64,000 nucleotides of DNA from Streptomyces sp. NBC_00461 (lineage in GTDB: Bacteria > Actinomycetota > Actinomycetes > Streptomycetales > Streptomycetaceae), in NCBI RefSeq assembly GCF_036013935.1, contig NZ_CP107902.1:8899001-8963000 (forward strand). Reading direction: 5' to 3'. The notes beneath the pieces were generated by a model. The model made no database searches. It had not been told where the DNA came from and was given only the letters and a program-made list of their open reading frames with translations. Positions within the stretch are counted from its first letter, which is position 1; the number at the start of each line of letters is the position of its first letter. This document shows, in pieces, positions 52,223-60,679 of the stretch. The position numbers and the translations under genes were made by a program.

Positions 52223-52466
52223 ACTCCTCGACCTGATCGCGGCCCTGGCGGTCACCACCGTCCTCGCCCTGCACGACCTCAACCTCGCCGCGATGTACTG
52301 CGACCGCCTGCTGGTGCTCGCGGACGGCCGCGCCGTCGCGGAGGGGACTCCGGCCGAGGTGCTGACTTCGCCTCTCATCGAACGGGTCTACGCCGTCCAG
52401 GCCGACGTCACCAACGGCCCGGGGTACCCGGTGATCCGCTACCTGCGCCGGGTCAACGAGCCGTAG
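52223..52466 (+). pseudogene. Relic of the ABC transporter ATPase (BtuD-like), C-terminal end
   Basis: After the BtuF relic a different frame reads ELLDLIAALAVTTVLALHDL, NLAAMYCDRLLVLADGRAVA, EGTPAEVLTSPLIERVYAVQ, then ADVTNGPGYPVIRYLRRVNE. This is the H-loop-containing end of a FecE/BtuD-type ATPase. Walker A, the signature motif and the whole permease gene that normally precedes it are gone. One deletion must have fused btuF to btuD. The last 28 bp overlap the convergent oleD tail. Confidence 0.75.
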
Positions 52467-53470
52467 AGGCCGCCGATGTCGCAGTCATCGCCGTGTCCGA
52501 TCGCGTCATCGGTCTCCCGCGTCTCCCACGAGTGGTCGGCGGGGGTGTAACCGAGATCGCGGCGCGCCGCGGAGATGTCGAACCAGTGGGCCCGCGTCAG
52601 CTCGGCCACCAGGAAGCGTGTCAGCAGCGGACGTTGTCGTCGTCGGGCTGCCTTCGCGGTGACTTCGAGGAGTACGGCAGCGGCTCGTGCGGCCGAAGCG
52701 GGGACTCTCCGGACCTCCACGGCGTGGCCGTCGTGCGCCAGTAGCCCCCGGACGGTGTCGGCGAGGGTGCAGGGCCGGCCCTGAGTGATGAAGTAACTGG
52801 CGCCTGCCAGCGGAGAGTTCGCCGCCAGTTGTTCCACGGCCAGCACGTGTGCCTCGGCCGCGTCGGCGACGTGCACGGTGTCCACGAGTTGGGAGCCCGC
52901 TCCCGGCAGCAGCAGTTCTCCCTTCCGGACCGCGGCGCGCAGACCGGGCAGCAGATGCGGGTCGCCGTCACCCCAGATCAGGTGGGGCCGCAGGGACACG
53001 GTCGCCAGACCAGGGCCGTTGGCGGCAAGGACCATCTGCTCCGCTCCGGCCTTGGACCAGGGATAGGGGGCAAGGAAGCGCCGGGGCATGGCGACGGATT
53101 CGTCCACGCCCTCCAGGTCCTTCCCGGCGAAGACCACACTGGCACTGGAGCAGTTGACCAGTCGGCGCACACCATGGCGTCGGCAGGCGTCGAGGACGGC
53201 CGCGGTTCCCCCGATGTTGATGGACGCGAAGTCCCGTCGCGGCCCCCATACGTCGGCCAGCGCGGCCGTGTGCACGACGGCGTCACACCCGCGTACCGCA
53301 TCCGCGACGGTCGCGGTGTCGCGGATGTCGCCCAGCACGGCTTCGGCCCCGCCGGGCGGCAGGGCACGGCGGCCGCGTTGCAGGGAACGCACCTGGTGTC
53401 CGCGGGCCGCGAGACGCCGGCAGATCTCCGCGCCCAGGAAGCCGCTGCCGCCGGTGACAAGGATCTTCAC
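52439..53470 (-). CDS. oleD: OleD-like NADPH-dependent 2-alkyl-3-ketoalkanoate reductase
   Basis: The 343-residue protein starts with GTG, overlapping the oleC stop by 4 nt. It has KILVTGGSGFLGAEICRRLA (Rossmann), CDAVVHTAALADVWGPRRDF, VRRLVNCSSASVVFAGKDLE, and APYPWSKAGAEQMVLAANGP with the Tyr136-xxx-Lys140 pair. This 3-beta-HSD-like SDR type includes OleD, which reduces the 2-alkyl-3-ketoacid made by OleA to the 2-alkyl-3-hydroxyacid. Its last codons run into the btuD relic on the opposite strand, so the native C-terminus was probably altered. Confidence 0.88.
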   Translation of the reverse strand: MKILVTGGSGFLGAEICRRLAARGHQVRSLQRGRRALPPGGAEAVLGDIRDTATVADAVRGCDAVVHTAALADVWGPRRDFASINIGGTAAVLDACRRHGVRRLVNCSSASVVFAGKDLEGVDESVAMPRRFLAPYPWSKAGAEQMVLAANGPGLATVSLRPHLIWGDGDPHLLPGLRAAVRKGELLLPGAGSQLVDTVHVADAAEAHVLAVEQLAANSPLAGASYFITQGRPCTLADTVRGLLAHDGHAVEVRRVPASAARAAAVLLEVTAKAARRRQRPLLTRFLVAELTRAHWFDISAARRDLGYTPADHSWETRETDDAIGHGDDCDIGGLYGSLTRRR

Positions 53471-55134
53471 GCGCGTTCCTCCGCTGCCTGGGCGGCAGGA
53501 CTCTTCGCTGCCAGCCGGCGACGCGCCCACTCACCGAGGGCGCCCCGTTCGATCTTCGCGTTGTGCCGGATGTCGACAGGGAATCCGGGGTGGAAGACGA
53601 TCGTCCGGACTTGAGCCCCGCCTTCCAGCGCGGCAAGCGTGCGACGCAGGTCGGCGACGATCCGGCCGCGCTCGGCCCCGCGGCGCGGCCCGTCGGTTTC
53701 CACGCACAGGGCGGGCAGAGCCAGCCGGTCACTGCCGGCGTCGACCAGGGCCGTGCGCCGGACACCGTCGACCGCGTTGCACGCCGGCTCGATGCATTCG
53801 GTGAACAGGGGGCCGTCGGGACTGGGCACTGCGTGCGCCTTGCGTCCGCAGTACCAGAGGTTCCCCTCGTCGTCCGTGCGGCCGAGGTCGCCGGTGCGGT
53901 GCCAGACGTCCGGCCCGTCGGGGATCTTTGCCTGAGCGTCGGCGTCCGGGCGGCCGTAGTAGGTGCGGCTCACCAGCGGGCCGCGCACCGTGATCTCGCC
54001 GATCTCGTGTGCGGGCAGCGGTTCGGCCTCCGGCCAGTGGTCCACCGGTCCGGCGTCGGCCGGGATGACGGCCACGGACGTGGCAGGCACCGTCCGGCCC
54101 ACACAGCGGCCGCCACCTCGTTCGGACGCGGCGCGCGCGTCACGCAGGTCTTGGCCCTCGATCGCACTCACCAAAAGGCACTCGGTGGCGCCGTACACGC
54201 TGCGGATCACGGCCTGGTCCGGCAGCGTGCCGGTGAGACGGTCCAGAAGGCCGTACTCCAGCGGAGCGCCGAAGGTGGCGACCGACCGCACGGCGGCAAG
54301 AGCCGGTTCCCTGCGGCCGTCGCCGGCGAGCACGGTCATGAGGGCCGGAGAGCCGAGCAGGCTGGTCGCGCCGGTCCGCGCCGCCGCGTGCAGCAGGTCC
54401 GCACGACGAGCCCGGCCCGGATGGCGAAAGTCCATCCGGGGGATGACGACGGTGATGCCGAGGGCCGGACCGCCCAGGGCGAAGGGCAGGAAGCCGACGA
54501 GCGCCACGGCTCCTGGCCGCGTCCCGAGAACGCCTCCCGTGGCGGCGCACTGACCCACCAACTGCTCGTTGGTGTAGACGACGCCCTTCGGTGTCCCCGT
54601 GGAGCCCGAGGTGTAGGCGATCAGCGCCGAATCGTCGCCGGTGGCGTCCAGCGTGGCGCGCGGTGCCGCGCGAGCGAGCGCGGCGAGCGTCGGCCAGGGA
54701 CCCGGGCCACGGCCGGTGGAGATCACCGTACGCACACTGGCGGGTGTCCACCCGCACAGCACGCGTGCCACATGTGCCGGCGGCTCTCCCACGAATGCCT
54801 GCGGAGCGGCCTCCCGCAGACAGGTGCGCAGGGCGTCACGGGGCAGTCCGGGGTCGATCAGCACGGCGCAGGCTCCGAGCGCGGACAGCGCGTACACCGT
54901 GGCGATGAGGTCCAGTGGGCGGCGCGTCATGACCACCGTGCGCGTGCCCCGGCCGATGCCCGCGGCGGCCAACGCGTCGGCGGCACTCAGGCATCGGGCG
55001 TAGAGGCCGGAGTACGTGACCCGTTCCCGGCGCCGGCCGCGGAACGTGTCGAGGGCGACCGCGGCGGGCCGGGACCGCTTCCCCTGCGAGAGCTGTCCCA
55101 GCAGCCCGACCTGCGTGTCGGCCACGGCCGTCAC
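53467..55134 (-). CDS. oleC: OleC-like ANL enzyme (beta-lactone synthetase)
   Basis: The 555-residue protein starts with GTG at 55132-55134, overlapping the oleB stop by 4 nt. It has AMP-binding motifs LIAYTSGSTGTPKGVVYTNE, SVYGATECLLVSAIEG, DVWHRTGDLGRTDDEGNLWY and late HPGFPVDIRHNAKIERGALG with the conserved Lys. The match to OleC rests on its place between OleB and OleD homologues and the HNAKI/RHNAKIER end. OleC closes a 2-alkyl-3-hydroxyacid to a cis-beta-lactone using ATP. Confidence 0.88.
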   Translation of the reverse strand: MTAVADTQVGLLGQLSQGKRSRPAAVALDTFRGRRRERVTYSGLYARCLSAADALAAAGIGRGTRTVVMTRRPLDLIATVYALSALGACAVLIDPGLPRDALRTCLREAAPQAFVGEPPAHVARVLCGWTPASVRTVISTGRGPGPWPTLAALARAAPRATLDATGDDSALIAYTSGSTGTPKGVVYTNEQLVGQCAATGGVLGTRPGAVALVGFLPFALGGPALGITVVIPRMDFRHPGRARRADLLHAAARTGATSLLGSPALMTVLAGDGRREPALAAVRSVATFGAPLEYGLLDRLTGTLPDQAVIRSVYGATECLLVSAIEGQDLRDARAASERGGGRCVGRTVPATSVAVIPADAGPVDHWPEAEPLPAHEIGEITVRGPLVSRTYYGRPDADAQAKIPDGPDVWHRTGDLGRTDDEGNLWYCGRKAHAVPSPDGPLFTECIEPACNAVDGVRRTALVDAGSDRLALPALCVETDGPRRGAERGRIVADLRRTLAALEGGAQVRTIVFHPGFPVDIRHNAKIERGALGEWARRRLAAKSPAAQAAEERA

Positions 55135-56066
55135 CACGACGCTCCCGTCCCTTCCGTGTGCCGACCCAGGAACTCCCTTACGCACGCCACGACTTCCTCA
55201 CGCGCGTCCTCCTGTACGAAGTGACCGGCGCGCGGAAACAGATGCGCCTCGGCGGAGGGGAAGCGCCGTAGCCATTCCGCGAGGAAGCGGTGGTCGAAGA
55301 CCCGGTCCCGGCCGCCCCAGCACACCAGCATGGGCAGGGACGTCAACTGCGGTGCCTCGGCGGGGCCCACGTCGATGAGCGGCCACGCCGGGTCGGCGGC
55401 GGTCAGTGGAATGTCCTGGATGAAACGCAGCACCGCCAGCCGCCGGTGCAGGCCGCGATAGGGGCCCACATAGGCGCGGCGTACCGGCCGGGGCAGTGCC
55501 GAGGCGACACCCAGGTGGGAGGCGGCCACGGCGAAGGCGTTGGTACGGTGCACCAGCCGGGCCGATGTGCTGCCTCCGCTGCGGATCAGGCGCAGGTACC
55601 ACGGCAGGCGGTAGCCGAGCGGCATCGGGAAGGCCGCGGAGTTGAGCATGACGATGCGGGCGAGCCAGTCGGGTCGGCGGCGCGCCCACGCCATGCCGAT
55701 GATTCCGCCCCAGTCGTGCCCGATCAGGGTCCAGCCCCGGTCCGGCAGACCCCGCTCGGTCACCAGGTGCTCCACCAGCCGCTCCAGATCCGCCAGGCGA
55801 CTGGGCGCGGTGTAGGAGTAGGCGGACTCGTCGGGGCGGTCGGAGCGGCCCATACCGATGTGGTCGGGGACGATGCACCGGTGGTCGGAACGCAGGTCCC
55901 GCACCAGGTTGCGCCACATGTAGCTCCAGGTGGGATTGCCGTGCAGCATGAGCAGCGGCGCACCCGTCCCCTCGTCGAGGTAGTGCTGACGCACGCCCCC
56001 GTGTTCGAACCAGTGGGGGGCGAAGTCGTAATCGGGATAAGGAAGTTGGGCCTCGGTCAACGACAC
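55131..56066 (-). CDS. oleB: OleB-like hydrolase (beta-lactone decarboxylase, haloalkane dehalogenase fold)
   Basis: The 311-residue protein starts at GTG 56064-56066. It has PLLMLHGNPTWSYMWRNLVR (HGNPTW), IVPDHIGMGRSDRPDESAYS, RGWTLIGHDWGGIIGMAWAR with nucleophile Asp 118, and FPSAEAHLFPRAGHFVQEDA carrying the catalytic His. The Asp nucleophile and HGNPTW are as in OleB, which decarboxylates the beta-lactone to a cis-alkene. It heads the coupled operon oleB-oleC-oleD, divergent from oleA. Confidence 0.9.
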   Translation of the reverse strand: MSLTEAQLPYPDYDFAPHWFEHGGVRQHYLDEGTGAPLLMLHGNPTWSYMWRNLVRDLRSDHRCIVPDHIGMGRSDRPDESAYSYTAPSRLADLERLVEHLVTERGLPDRGWTLIGHDWGGIIGMAWARRRPDWLARIVMLNSAAFPMPLGYRLPWYLRLIRSGGSTSARLVHRTNAFAVAASHLGVASALPRPVRRAYVGPYRGLHRRLAVLRFIQDIPLTAADPAWPLIDVGPAEAPQLTSLPMLVCWGGRDRVFDHRFLAEWLRRFPSAEAHLFPRAGHFVQEDAREEVVACVREFLGRHTEGTGASW

Positions 56067-56252
56067 GGGAGCAGTGTCCGCCCTGGCAGATCCTCCTCGT
56101 GCCGCGCGTAACCCCGAGGGATGAAGCCGCCGACCATGATCACTCCAATGGGTGCATGCGGACCGGCTCCCGTTTGCGGTGCGCTGCCCCAACTCCCTTC
56201 ACTGGCCCGCACCGTCACGCCCGGAACCCGGCAGGAGAACAACACCACTTCC

Positions 56253-57272
56253 ATGACAGAGCCCCGCTGCACCACGATCCGTCGCGTCGCCGTCCATGTT
56301 CCCGCGGACCGTCAGACCGGCGCGGAGATCGAGGACGAGGTCCGCTCCCGACACCCCGGCCTCCGCCTGATGCCCGGGCTGCTGCGCCAGATGTACGGCT
56401 TCGAGGAGCGCCGTGTGGCGCCTGCCGATGCCTGGCCCTCCGACTTGGCGTCGGCAGCCGCCCGGAGCCTTCTCGACGAGTGCGGCCTCGGCCCCGACGC
56501 CGTGGACCTGCTCGTCTTCGCCTCCGCGAGCGAGGACATGGAGGAGCCTGCCACCGCCCACGTCGTGGCTGACAAACTCGGCGTCACGGCACCGGTCTTC
56601 GACGTCCAGAACGCCTGCAACGGCGTCCTCAACGCCCTGGAGATCGCCGACGCACTGATCCGAGCCGGCCGCTACCACCGCGTGCTCATCGTCACCGGGG
56701 AGCGGGGCACCATGCTCTCCCGCCTCCCGGCACGCGACCGCGACGAACTCGCCCTGCTCCTGCCCGCCCTCACCCTCGGCGACCTGGGCGCCGCGCTGCT
56801 GCTGGAGGGGAGCGACCGGCCAGGGCTGCTGGGCACCCGCTTCTCCAGCAACTCGGCCGGTTGGCGGGCCGCCACCGCGACCAACCCCTACTACTCGCCC
56901 ACCAGCCCGGTGATCTCCCTCCGCTTCGACTCCCAGGCGCTGGCCGCCTCGTTCCAGGGAATGGAGAAGGACATCCTCGACGCGCTGGCCGAGTGGGACC
57001 GCAAACCCGGTGACCTCGACCTCGTCTGCGTACACCAGGCATCCGTACCCTTCACCGGCGCCATCCTCGACTCCGTCGGCATCGCCCGCGACCGGGCCGT
57101 GGCGACCTTCCCCCGCTACGGCAACGTCGCCACCGCGAGCCTGCCCCTGCAACTCGTCGAGGCCGCACGGGAAGGCAGGCTGCACCCGGGTGCGCAGGTG
57201 GCCCTCCTCGGACTCGCCAGCGGAGCCTCCGCCGGAATCGCCCTCGTCGAGTGGCGGCCCGGGCCCGCCTGA
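56253..57272 (+). CDS. oleA: OleA-like ketoacyl synthase III (thiolase superfamily)
   Basis: The 339-residue protein has CTTIRRVAVHVPADRQTGAE, MYGFEERRVAPADAWPSDLA, VFDVQNACNGVLNALEIADA with catalytic Cys 122, LVCVHQASVPFTG with His 261, and FPRYGNVATASLPLQL with Asn 291. OleA joins two acyl thioesters head-to-head by a Claisen condensation. The Cys-His-Asn triad and the spacing fit KASIII/OleA. AGGAG lies 15 nt before the ATG, longer than usual. First gene of a divergent operon with an ACP and a second ketosynthase. Confidence 0.88.
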   Translation: MTEPRCTTIRRVAVHVPADRQTGAEIEDEVRSRHPGLRLMPGLLRQMYGFEERRVAPADAWPSDLASAAARSLLDECGLGPDAVDLLVFASASEDMEEPATAHVVADKLGVTAPVFDVQNACNGVLNALEIADALIRAGRYHRVLIVTGERGTMLSRLPARDRDELALLLPALTLGDLGAALLLEGSDRPGLLGTRFSSNSAGWRAATATNPYYSPTSPVISLRFDSQALAASFQGMEKDILDALAEWDRKPGDLDLVCVHQASVPFTGAILDSVGIARDRAVATFPRYGNVATASLPLQLVEAAREGRLHPGAQVALLGLASGASAGIALVEWRPGPA

Positions 57273-57318
57273 CGGCGCAGCCACCCCCAGGACCCGCCCC
57301 CTACGCAAGGAACACCCC

Positions 57319-57579
57319 ATGCACACCACGACCGACACCTACGGCGTCGTCTGCGCCGCGCTCACTTCCACCTTCCGTATCCCCGAGGACGAGCTGACAC
57401 CGGAAGTCACCCTGGAACAGCTTGAGTTGGACTCCCTCGCGCTGGCCGAGTTCGTCCTGGTCCTCGAAGAGAACCTCGGCGTGAAGGCCGAGGGCGAGCG
57501 CGCCAACCGGAGCACGACGCTCGCCGAGGTGACCGCCTATCTCGACGAGCTGCGCGCCGCCGGGGCGGAGGCCCGGTGA
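57319..57579 (+). CDS. Acyl carrier protein
   Basis: The 86-residue protein has the ACP fold with LEQLELDSLALAEFVLVLEE; the Ser in DSL is the phosphopantetheine site. A Glu/Asp-rich second helix (EDELTPEVTLEQL) is present. It starts 46 bp after oleA and overlaps the ketosynthase gene by 4 nt (GTGA). It presumably carries the acyl chain extended by the ketosynthase and offered to OleA. Confidence 0.93.
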   Translation: MHTTTDTYGVVCAALTSTFRIPEDELTPEVTLEQLELDSLALAEFVLVLEENLGVKAEGERANRSTTLAEVTAYLDELRAAGAEAR

Positions 57580-58808
57580 CCCGGGACAAGCAGCCGATCG
57601 CCGTCACCGGCCTCGGGCTGATCACCCCGGGAGGCCAAGGGGCCGAGGCCGCCTGGGAGGCGGTGTGCGCCGGACGCTCCCTCGCCGCGCGCGACCCGGC
57701 CCTGGAGGGGCTGCCGGTGGACTTCTCCTGCCGTCTCCCGCTCTCGGAGGACGACGTCGACCGGTGTGTCGGGCGCAAGTCCTGGCGCATGGGCCGGATC
57801 GCCAAGCTCGGTGTCCTCGCCGCACGGGAGGCCGTACGCGACGCGGGCCTGGATCCGGCGAGGTGGCAGGGAGCCCGGGTGGCCACGATCATCGGCTGCG
57901 GCATGGGCGGTACCGAGAAGTGGGAGGAGCAGCACCTGCGGCTCGAACGGCGCGGACCCGACCAGGCTTCGCCCCTCTCCATCCCCATGATCATTCCGAA
58001 CCTGGTGGCCGGTGAGGTGTCCATCGACCTCCACGCCCGTGGTGTGAGCCTGGCGCCGGCCACCGCCTGCGCCTCCGGCGCCACCGCGATCTCGCTGGCC
58101 CGCGTCCTGCTCGGCGCCGGCCTGTGCGACATCGCGGTGGCAGGGGGCGTCGAAGCCGCCGTCAGCCGCCTGACCACGGCCGGCTTCTGGCGTATGGGCG
58201 CGCTGTCCGAACGGAGCCACGCGGTCGCCGAGGCGTCCCGCCCCTTCGCCGCCGACCGGGACGGCTTCGTGATGGCCGAGGGCGCCGGCGTCCTGATCCT
58301 GGAACGCGCCGCGGACGCCGCCGCCCGAGGGGCACACCCCCGCGCCCTGCTCGCCGGGTGCGGGAGCACCTCCGACGCACACCACCCGACCTCTCCGCCG
58401 GAGGGCGCCGAAGGAGCGGAAGCGGCTCTGCGCACCGCCCTCGACGAGGCGGGCCTCGCCCCCCAGGACGTGGACCACGTCAACGCCCACGGCACGTCCA
58501 CACTGCTCAACGACGCCACCGAAGCCACGTTGATCGCCCGCGTCCTGCCGCACCGCCCCAGTGTCACCGCGGCCAAAGGCGTCCTCGGCCACACCCTCGG
58601 CGCCGCGGGCGCGATCGAGGCCGCCCTCACGGTCCTGACCATCCAGCACCGACGCGTACCGCCGATCGCCAACCTCCAGGCTCCCGCGCCCGAGTTCGAC
58701 ATCGACTGCGTCACCAAGCAGCCCCGCCCTCAGGACGTACGCGCGGCCGTCAGCCATTCCTTCGGCTTCGGCGGCCACAACGTCGTCCTTGCCTTCACGG
58801 CGGCGTGA
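57576..58808 (+). CDS. Beta-ketoacyl-ACP synthase II (FabF-like)
   Basis: The 410-residue enzyme starts with GTG overlapping the ACP stop. It has QPIAVTGLGLITPGGQGAEA, SLAPATACASGATAISLARV with Cys 165, VDHVNAHGTSTLLNDATEAT with His 305, and KGVLGHTLGAAGAIEAALTV with His 339, the Cys-His-His triad of elongating ketosynthases. It ends with SHSFGFGGHNVVLAFTAA. It needs partner KR/DH/ER from the main fatty-acid synthase, as none lies in the cluster. Confidence 0.94.
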   Translation: MTRDKQPIAVTGLGLITPGGQGAEAAWEAVCAGRSLAARDPALEGLPVDFSCRLPLSEDDVDRCVGRKSWRMGRIAKLGVLAAREAVRDAGLDPARWQGARVATIIGCGMGGTEKWEEQHLRLERRGPDQASPLSIPMIIPNLVAGEVSIDLHARGVSLAPATACASGATAISLARVLLGAGLCDIAVAGGVEAAVSRLTTAGFWRMGALSERSHAVAEASRPFAADRDGFVMAEGAGVLILERAADAAARGAHPRALLAGCGSTSDAHHPTSPPEGAEGAEAALRTALDEAGLAPQDVDHVNAHGTSTLLNDATEATLIARVLPHRPSVTAAKGVLGHTLGAAGAIEAALTVLTIQHRRVPPIANLQAPAPEFDIDCVTKQPRPQDVRAAVSHSFGFGGHNVVLAFTAA

Positions 58809-59047
58809 TCACCGCGAACGGTCCCCGGTGTGCCTGAGGGGTGGCCGGCGGACGGCAATGAATTCCCGCCGGCCCGGGGCCGACCTCGACGGCGGCACGC
58901 GCACCGCCGCGGAGGCCTGCGGCTCGCGTCCGGGCGTGGTGATCGTCTGAGGCGCGCGCTGGGTTCGGTCCGACTGCAGTGCCGTAGCAGCCGGTTGGTG
59001 GCCCTCCGGGCGGGCGTCCTACGAGGGTGATGACGCGAGTCGGCTTG

Positions 59048-59980
59048 TCAGGCGCCGAGCACCGGGGTGGCAGAGGTGTGGAAGTAGTGGCCCTTGTCGA
59101 GGTCTTCGAGGAGGCCGGGGTGGGTCGGCTGCCAGTCCAGCAGTTCGCGGGTCACGGTGTTCGATGCCGGGCAGTCGAGTCCGAGGAAGCCGCCCAGCCA
59201 GGAGAAGTGCTCGGCCGCGGCGTCGGGAGCCACGGACGTCACCGGCACATCGAGATGGCGGCCGATGACCTCGGCCACGTCCCTGAGCGCGACGCCTTCC
59301 TCCGCGACGCCGTGCAGCACCGTCCCCGCGGGAGCCTTCTCGAACGCCAGCCGGAACAGCCGTGCCGCGTCGAGGCGGTGGACGGCCGGCCAGCGGTTGG
59401 CGCCGTCGCCGACGTGGCCGGAGACCCCCTTGGCGCGGGCGATGGCGACCAGGGTCGCCATGAAGCCGTTGTCTCCATCGCCGTGGCAGGTCGGAGAGAG
59501 CCGCACCACGGATGAGCGCACGCCGCGCGAGGCGAGTGCGAGTACCGCCATGGCGGTGGTGGCACGCCGGGTGACCGGCGAGCCGTCGACCGCGGCCATG
59601 TCCCGCTCGGTCGCCACCTGCCCCGGCTTGAGGCCGGCCAGGCCCGAGGCGAGGACGAAGGGCCGGTCGCTGCCCGCCAGCGCGTCCCCGAAGGTGTCGA
59701 CGGCGCGGCGGTCGGCCTCGACGGCACCTTGGAAGTCGCCGGTGAACGCTATGTCGTGCTTGAAAGCCAGGTGAATCACCCCGTCCGACGCGGCAGCGGC
59801 GCCGCCCAGGACGTCGAGGTCGTCGAGGGTGCCGCGGACCGCTTCCGCCCCGGCGGCGGTGAGTGCGGTGGCGGAGGCGTCGGAGCGGGCGAGCCCCACT
59901 ACGTGGTGCCCCGCGTCGATGAGTTCGGGAACGAGGGCCGAGCCGATCCAACCGGACGCGCCGGTCACGAAAATGCGCAT
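59048..59980 (-). CDS. NAD-dependent epimerase/dehydratase-family (atypical SDR) protein
   Basis: The 310-residue protein starts at ATG 59978-59980 behind GGGGAG. It shows MRIFVTGASGWIGSALVPEL, ASDGVIHLAFKHDIAFTGDF, SVVRLSPTCHGDGDNGFMAT, RWPAVHRLDAARLFRLAFEK and HFSWLGGFLGLDCPASNTVT. This is an extended SDR of the kind commonly controlled by a divergent TetR. The usual YxxxK is not evident, and the substrate is unknown. Two operator repeats at 60002-60052 lie in its promoter. Confidence 0.88.
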   Translation of the reverse strand: MRIFVTGASGWIGSALVPELIDAGHHVVGLARSDASATALTAAGAEAVRGTLDDLDVLGGAAAASDGVIHLAFKHDIAFTGDFQGAVEADRRAVDTFGDALAGSDRPFVLASGLAGLKPGQVATERDMAAVDGSPVTRRATTAMAVLALASRGVRSSVVRLSPTCHGDGDNGFMATLVAIARAKGVSGHVGDGANRWPAVHRLDAARLFRLAFEKAPAGTVLHGVAEEGVALRDVAEVIGRHLDVPVTSVAPDAAAEHFSWLGGFLGLDCPASNTVTRELLDWQPTHPGLLEDLDKGHYFHTSATPVLGA

Positions 59981-60001
59981 GGGAAAGCTCCCCGGACTGT
60001 C

Positions 60002-60052
60002 GATGTCAGTGACTGTCATCGAAGCTAACATATGATGTCAGTTGCTGTCATC
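60002..60052. promoter_or_regulatory. Two copies of a TetR operator between SDR and tetR
   Basis: GATGTCAGTGACTGTCATC (60002-60020) and GATGTCAGTTGCTGTCATC (60034-60052) agree at 17 of 19 positions, and their centres lie 32 bp apart (three helical turns). CAGTGACTG in the first copy is a perfect dyad; the TGTCA halves differ from exact symmetry at one base pair. This is typical of cooperative TetR binding at a divergent promoter. Confidence 0.75.
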
Positions 60053-60067
60053 ACGTAGGATCTGCCC

Positions 60068-60634
60068 ATGGGTAGATGGGAGCCGAACGCGCGCGAACGT
60101 CTGGCGAAGGCGGCGTTGGAGCTCTACAGCGAGCGCGGCTACGAGCAGACGACGGTGGCGGAGATCGCCAAACTGGCCGGCCTCACCGAGCGCACCTTCT
60201 TCCGGCACTACGCCGACAAGCGCGAGGTGCTGTTCGGCGGTTCGAGCGCATTGCAGGAACTGTTCGTGAACGCGGTCGCCGAGGCTCCCGAGGCCGCGGC
60301 GCCGATCGATGCCATGGCGGCGGGACTCGCGGCGGTCTCCGAGGTGTTCGTGGACCGCCGCGAGTTCGCCCGGCAGCGATACGCCGTCGTCGCGGCGCAC
60401 GCGGAACTCCAGGAGCGCGAGCTGATCAAGCTCGCCTCGCTGTCCGCCGCGCTCGCCGACGCACTGCGCGGACGCGGCGTCACGGAGCCGGCGGCGAGCC
60501 TGACCGCCGAAGCGGGGGTCGCCGTTTTCAAGGTCGGCTTCGAGCGCTGGATCGCGGCGTCCGAGCAGCGCACCATGGCCCAGGTGGTACGGGAATCCCT
60601 GGACGAGCTCAAGGCCGTGACAGCGGGCTCCTAG
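60068..60634 (+). CDS. TetR-family transcriptional regulator
   Basis: The 188-residue protein has an N-terminal HTH ARERLAKAALELYSERGYEQ, TTVAEIAKLAGLTERTFFRH and YADKREVLFGG, followed by the helical ligand/dimer domain. A -10-like TAGGAT at 60056-60061 would start transcription at or near the ATG (60068), and no ribosome-binding site precedes it. The gene is therefore probably leaderless. It is divergent from the SDR, with the two operators between, so it likely represses both. Confidence 0.93.
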   Translation: MGRWEPNARERLAKAALELYSERGYEQTTVAEIAKLAGLTERTFFRHYADKREVLFGGSSALQELFVNAVAEAPEAAAPIDAMAAGLAAVSEVFVDRREFARQRYAVVAAHAELQERELIKLASLSAALADALRGRGVTEPAASLTAEAGVAVFKVGFERWIAASEQRTMAQVVRESLDELKAVTAGS

Positions 60635-60679
60635 GGCCCGTTGCCGCTCCTTTATGGGCAAACGTTGCCCGCCGGGGCA

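Noticed and set aside
58809..59047. Possible protein fragment (DLDGGTRTAAEACG...) after the ketosynthase
   Set aside because: Short, no start, no family match; not distinguishable from GC-rich noise.
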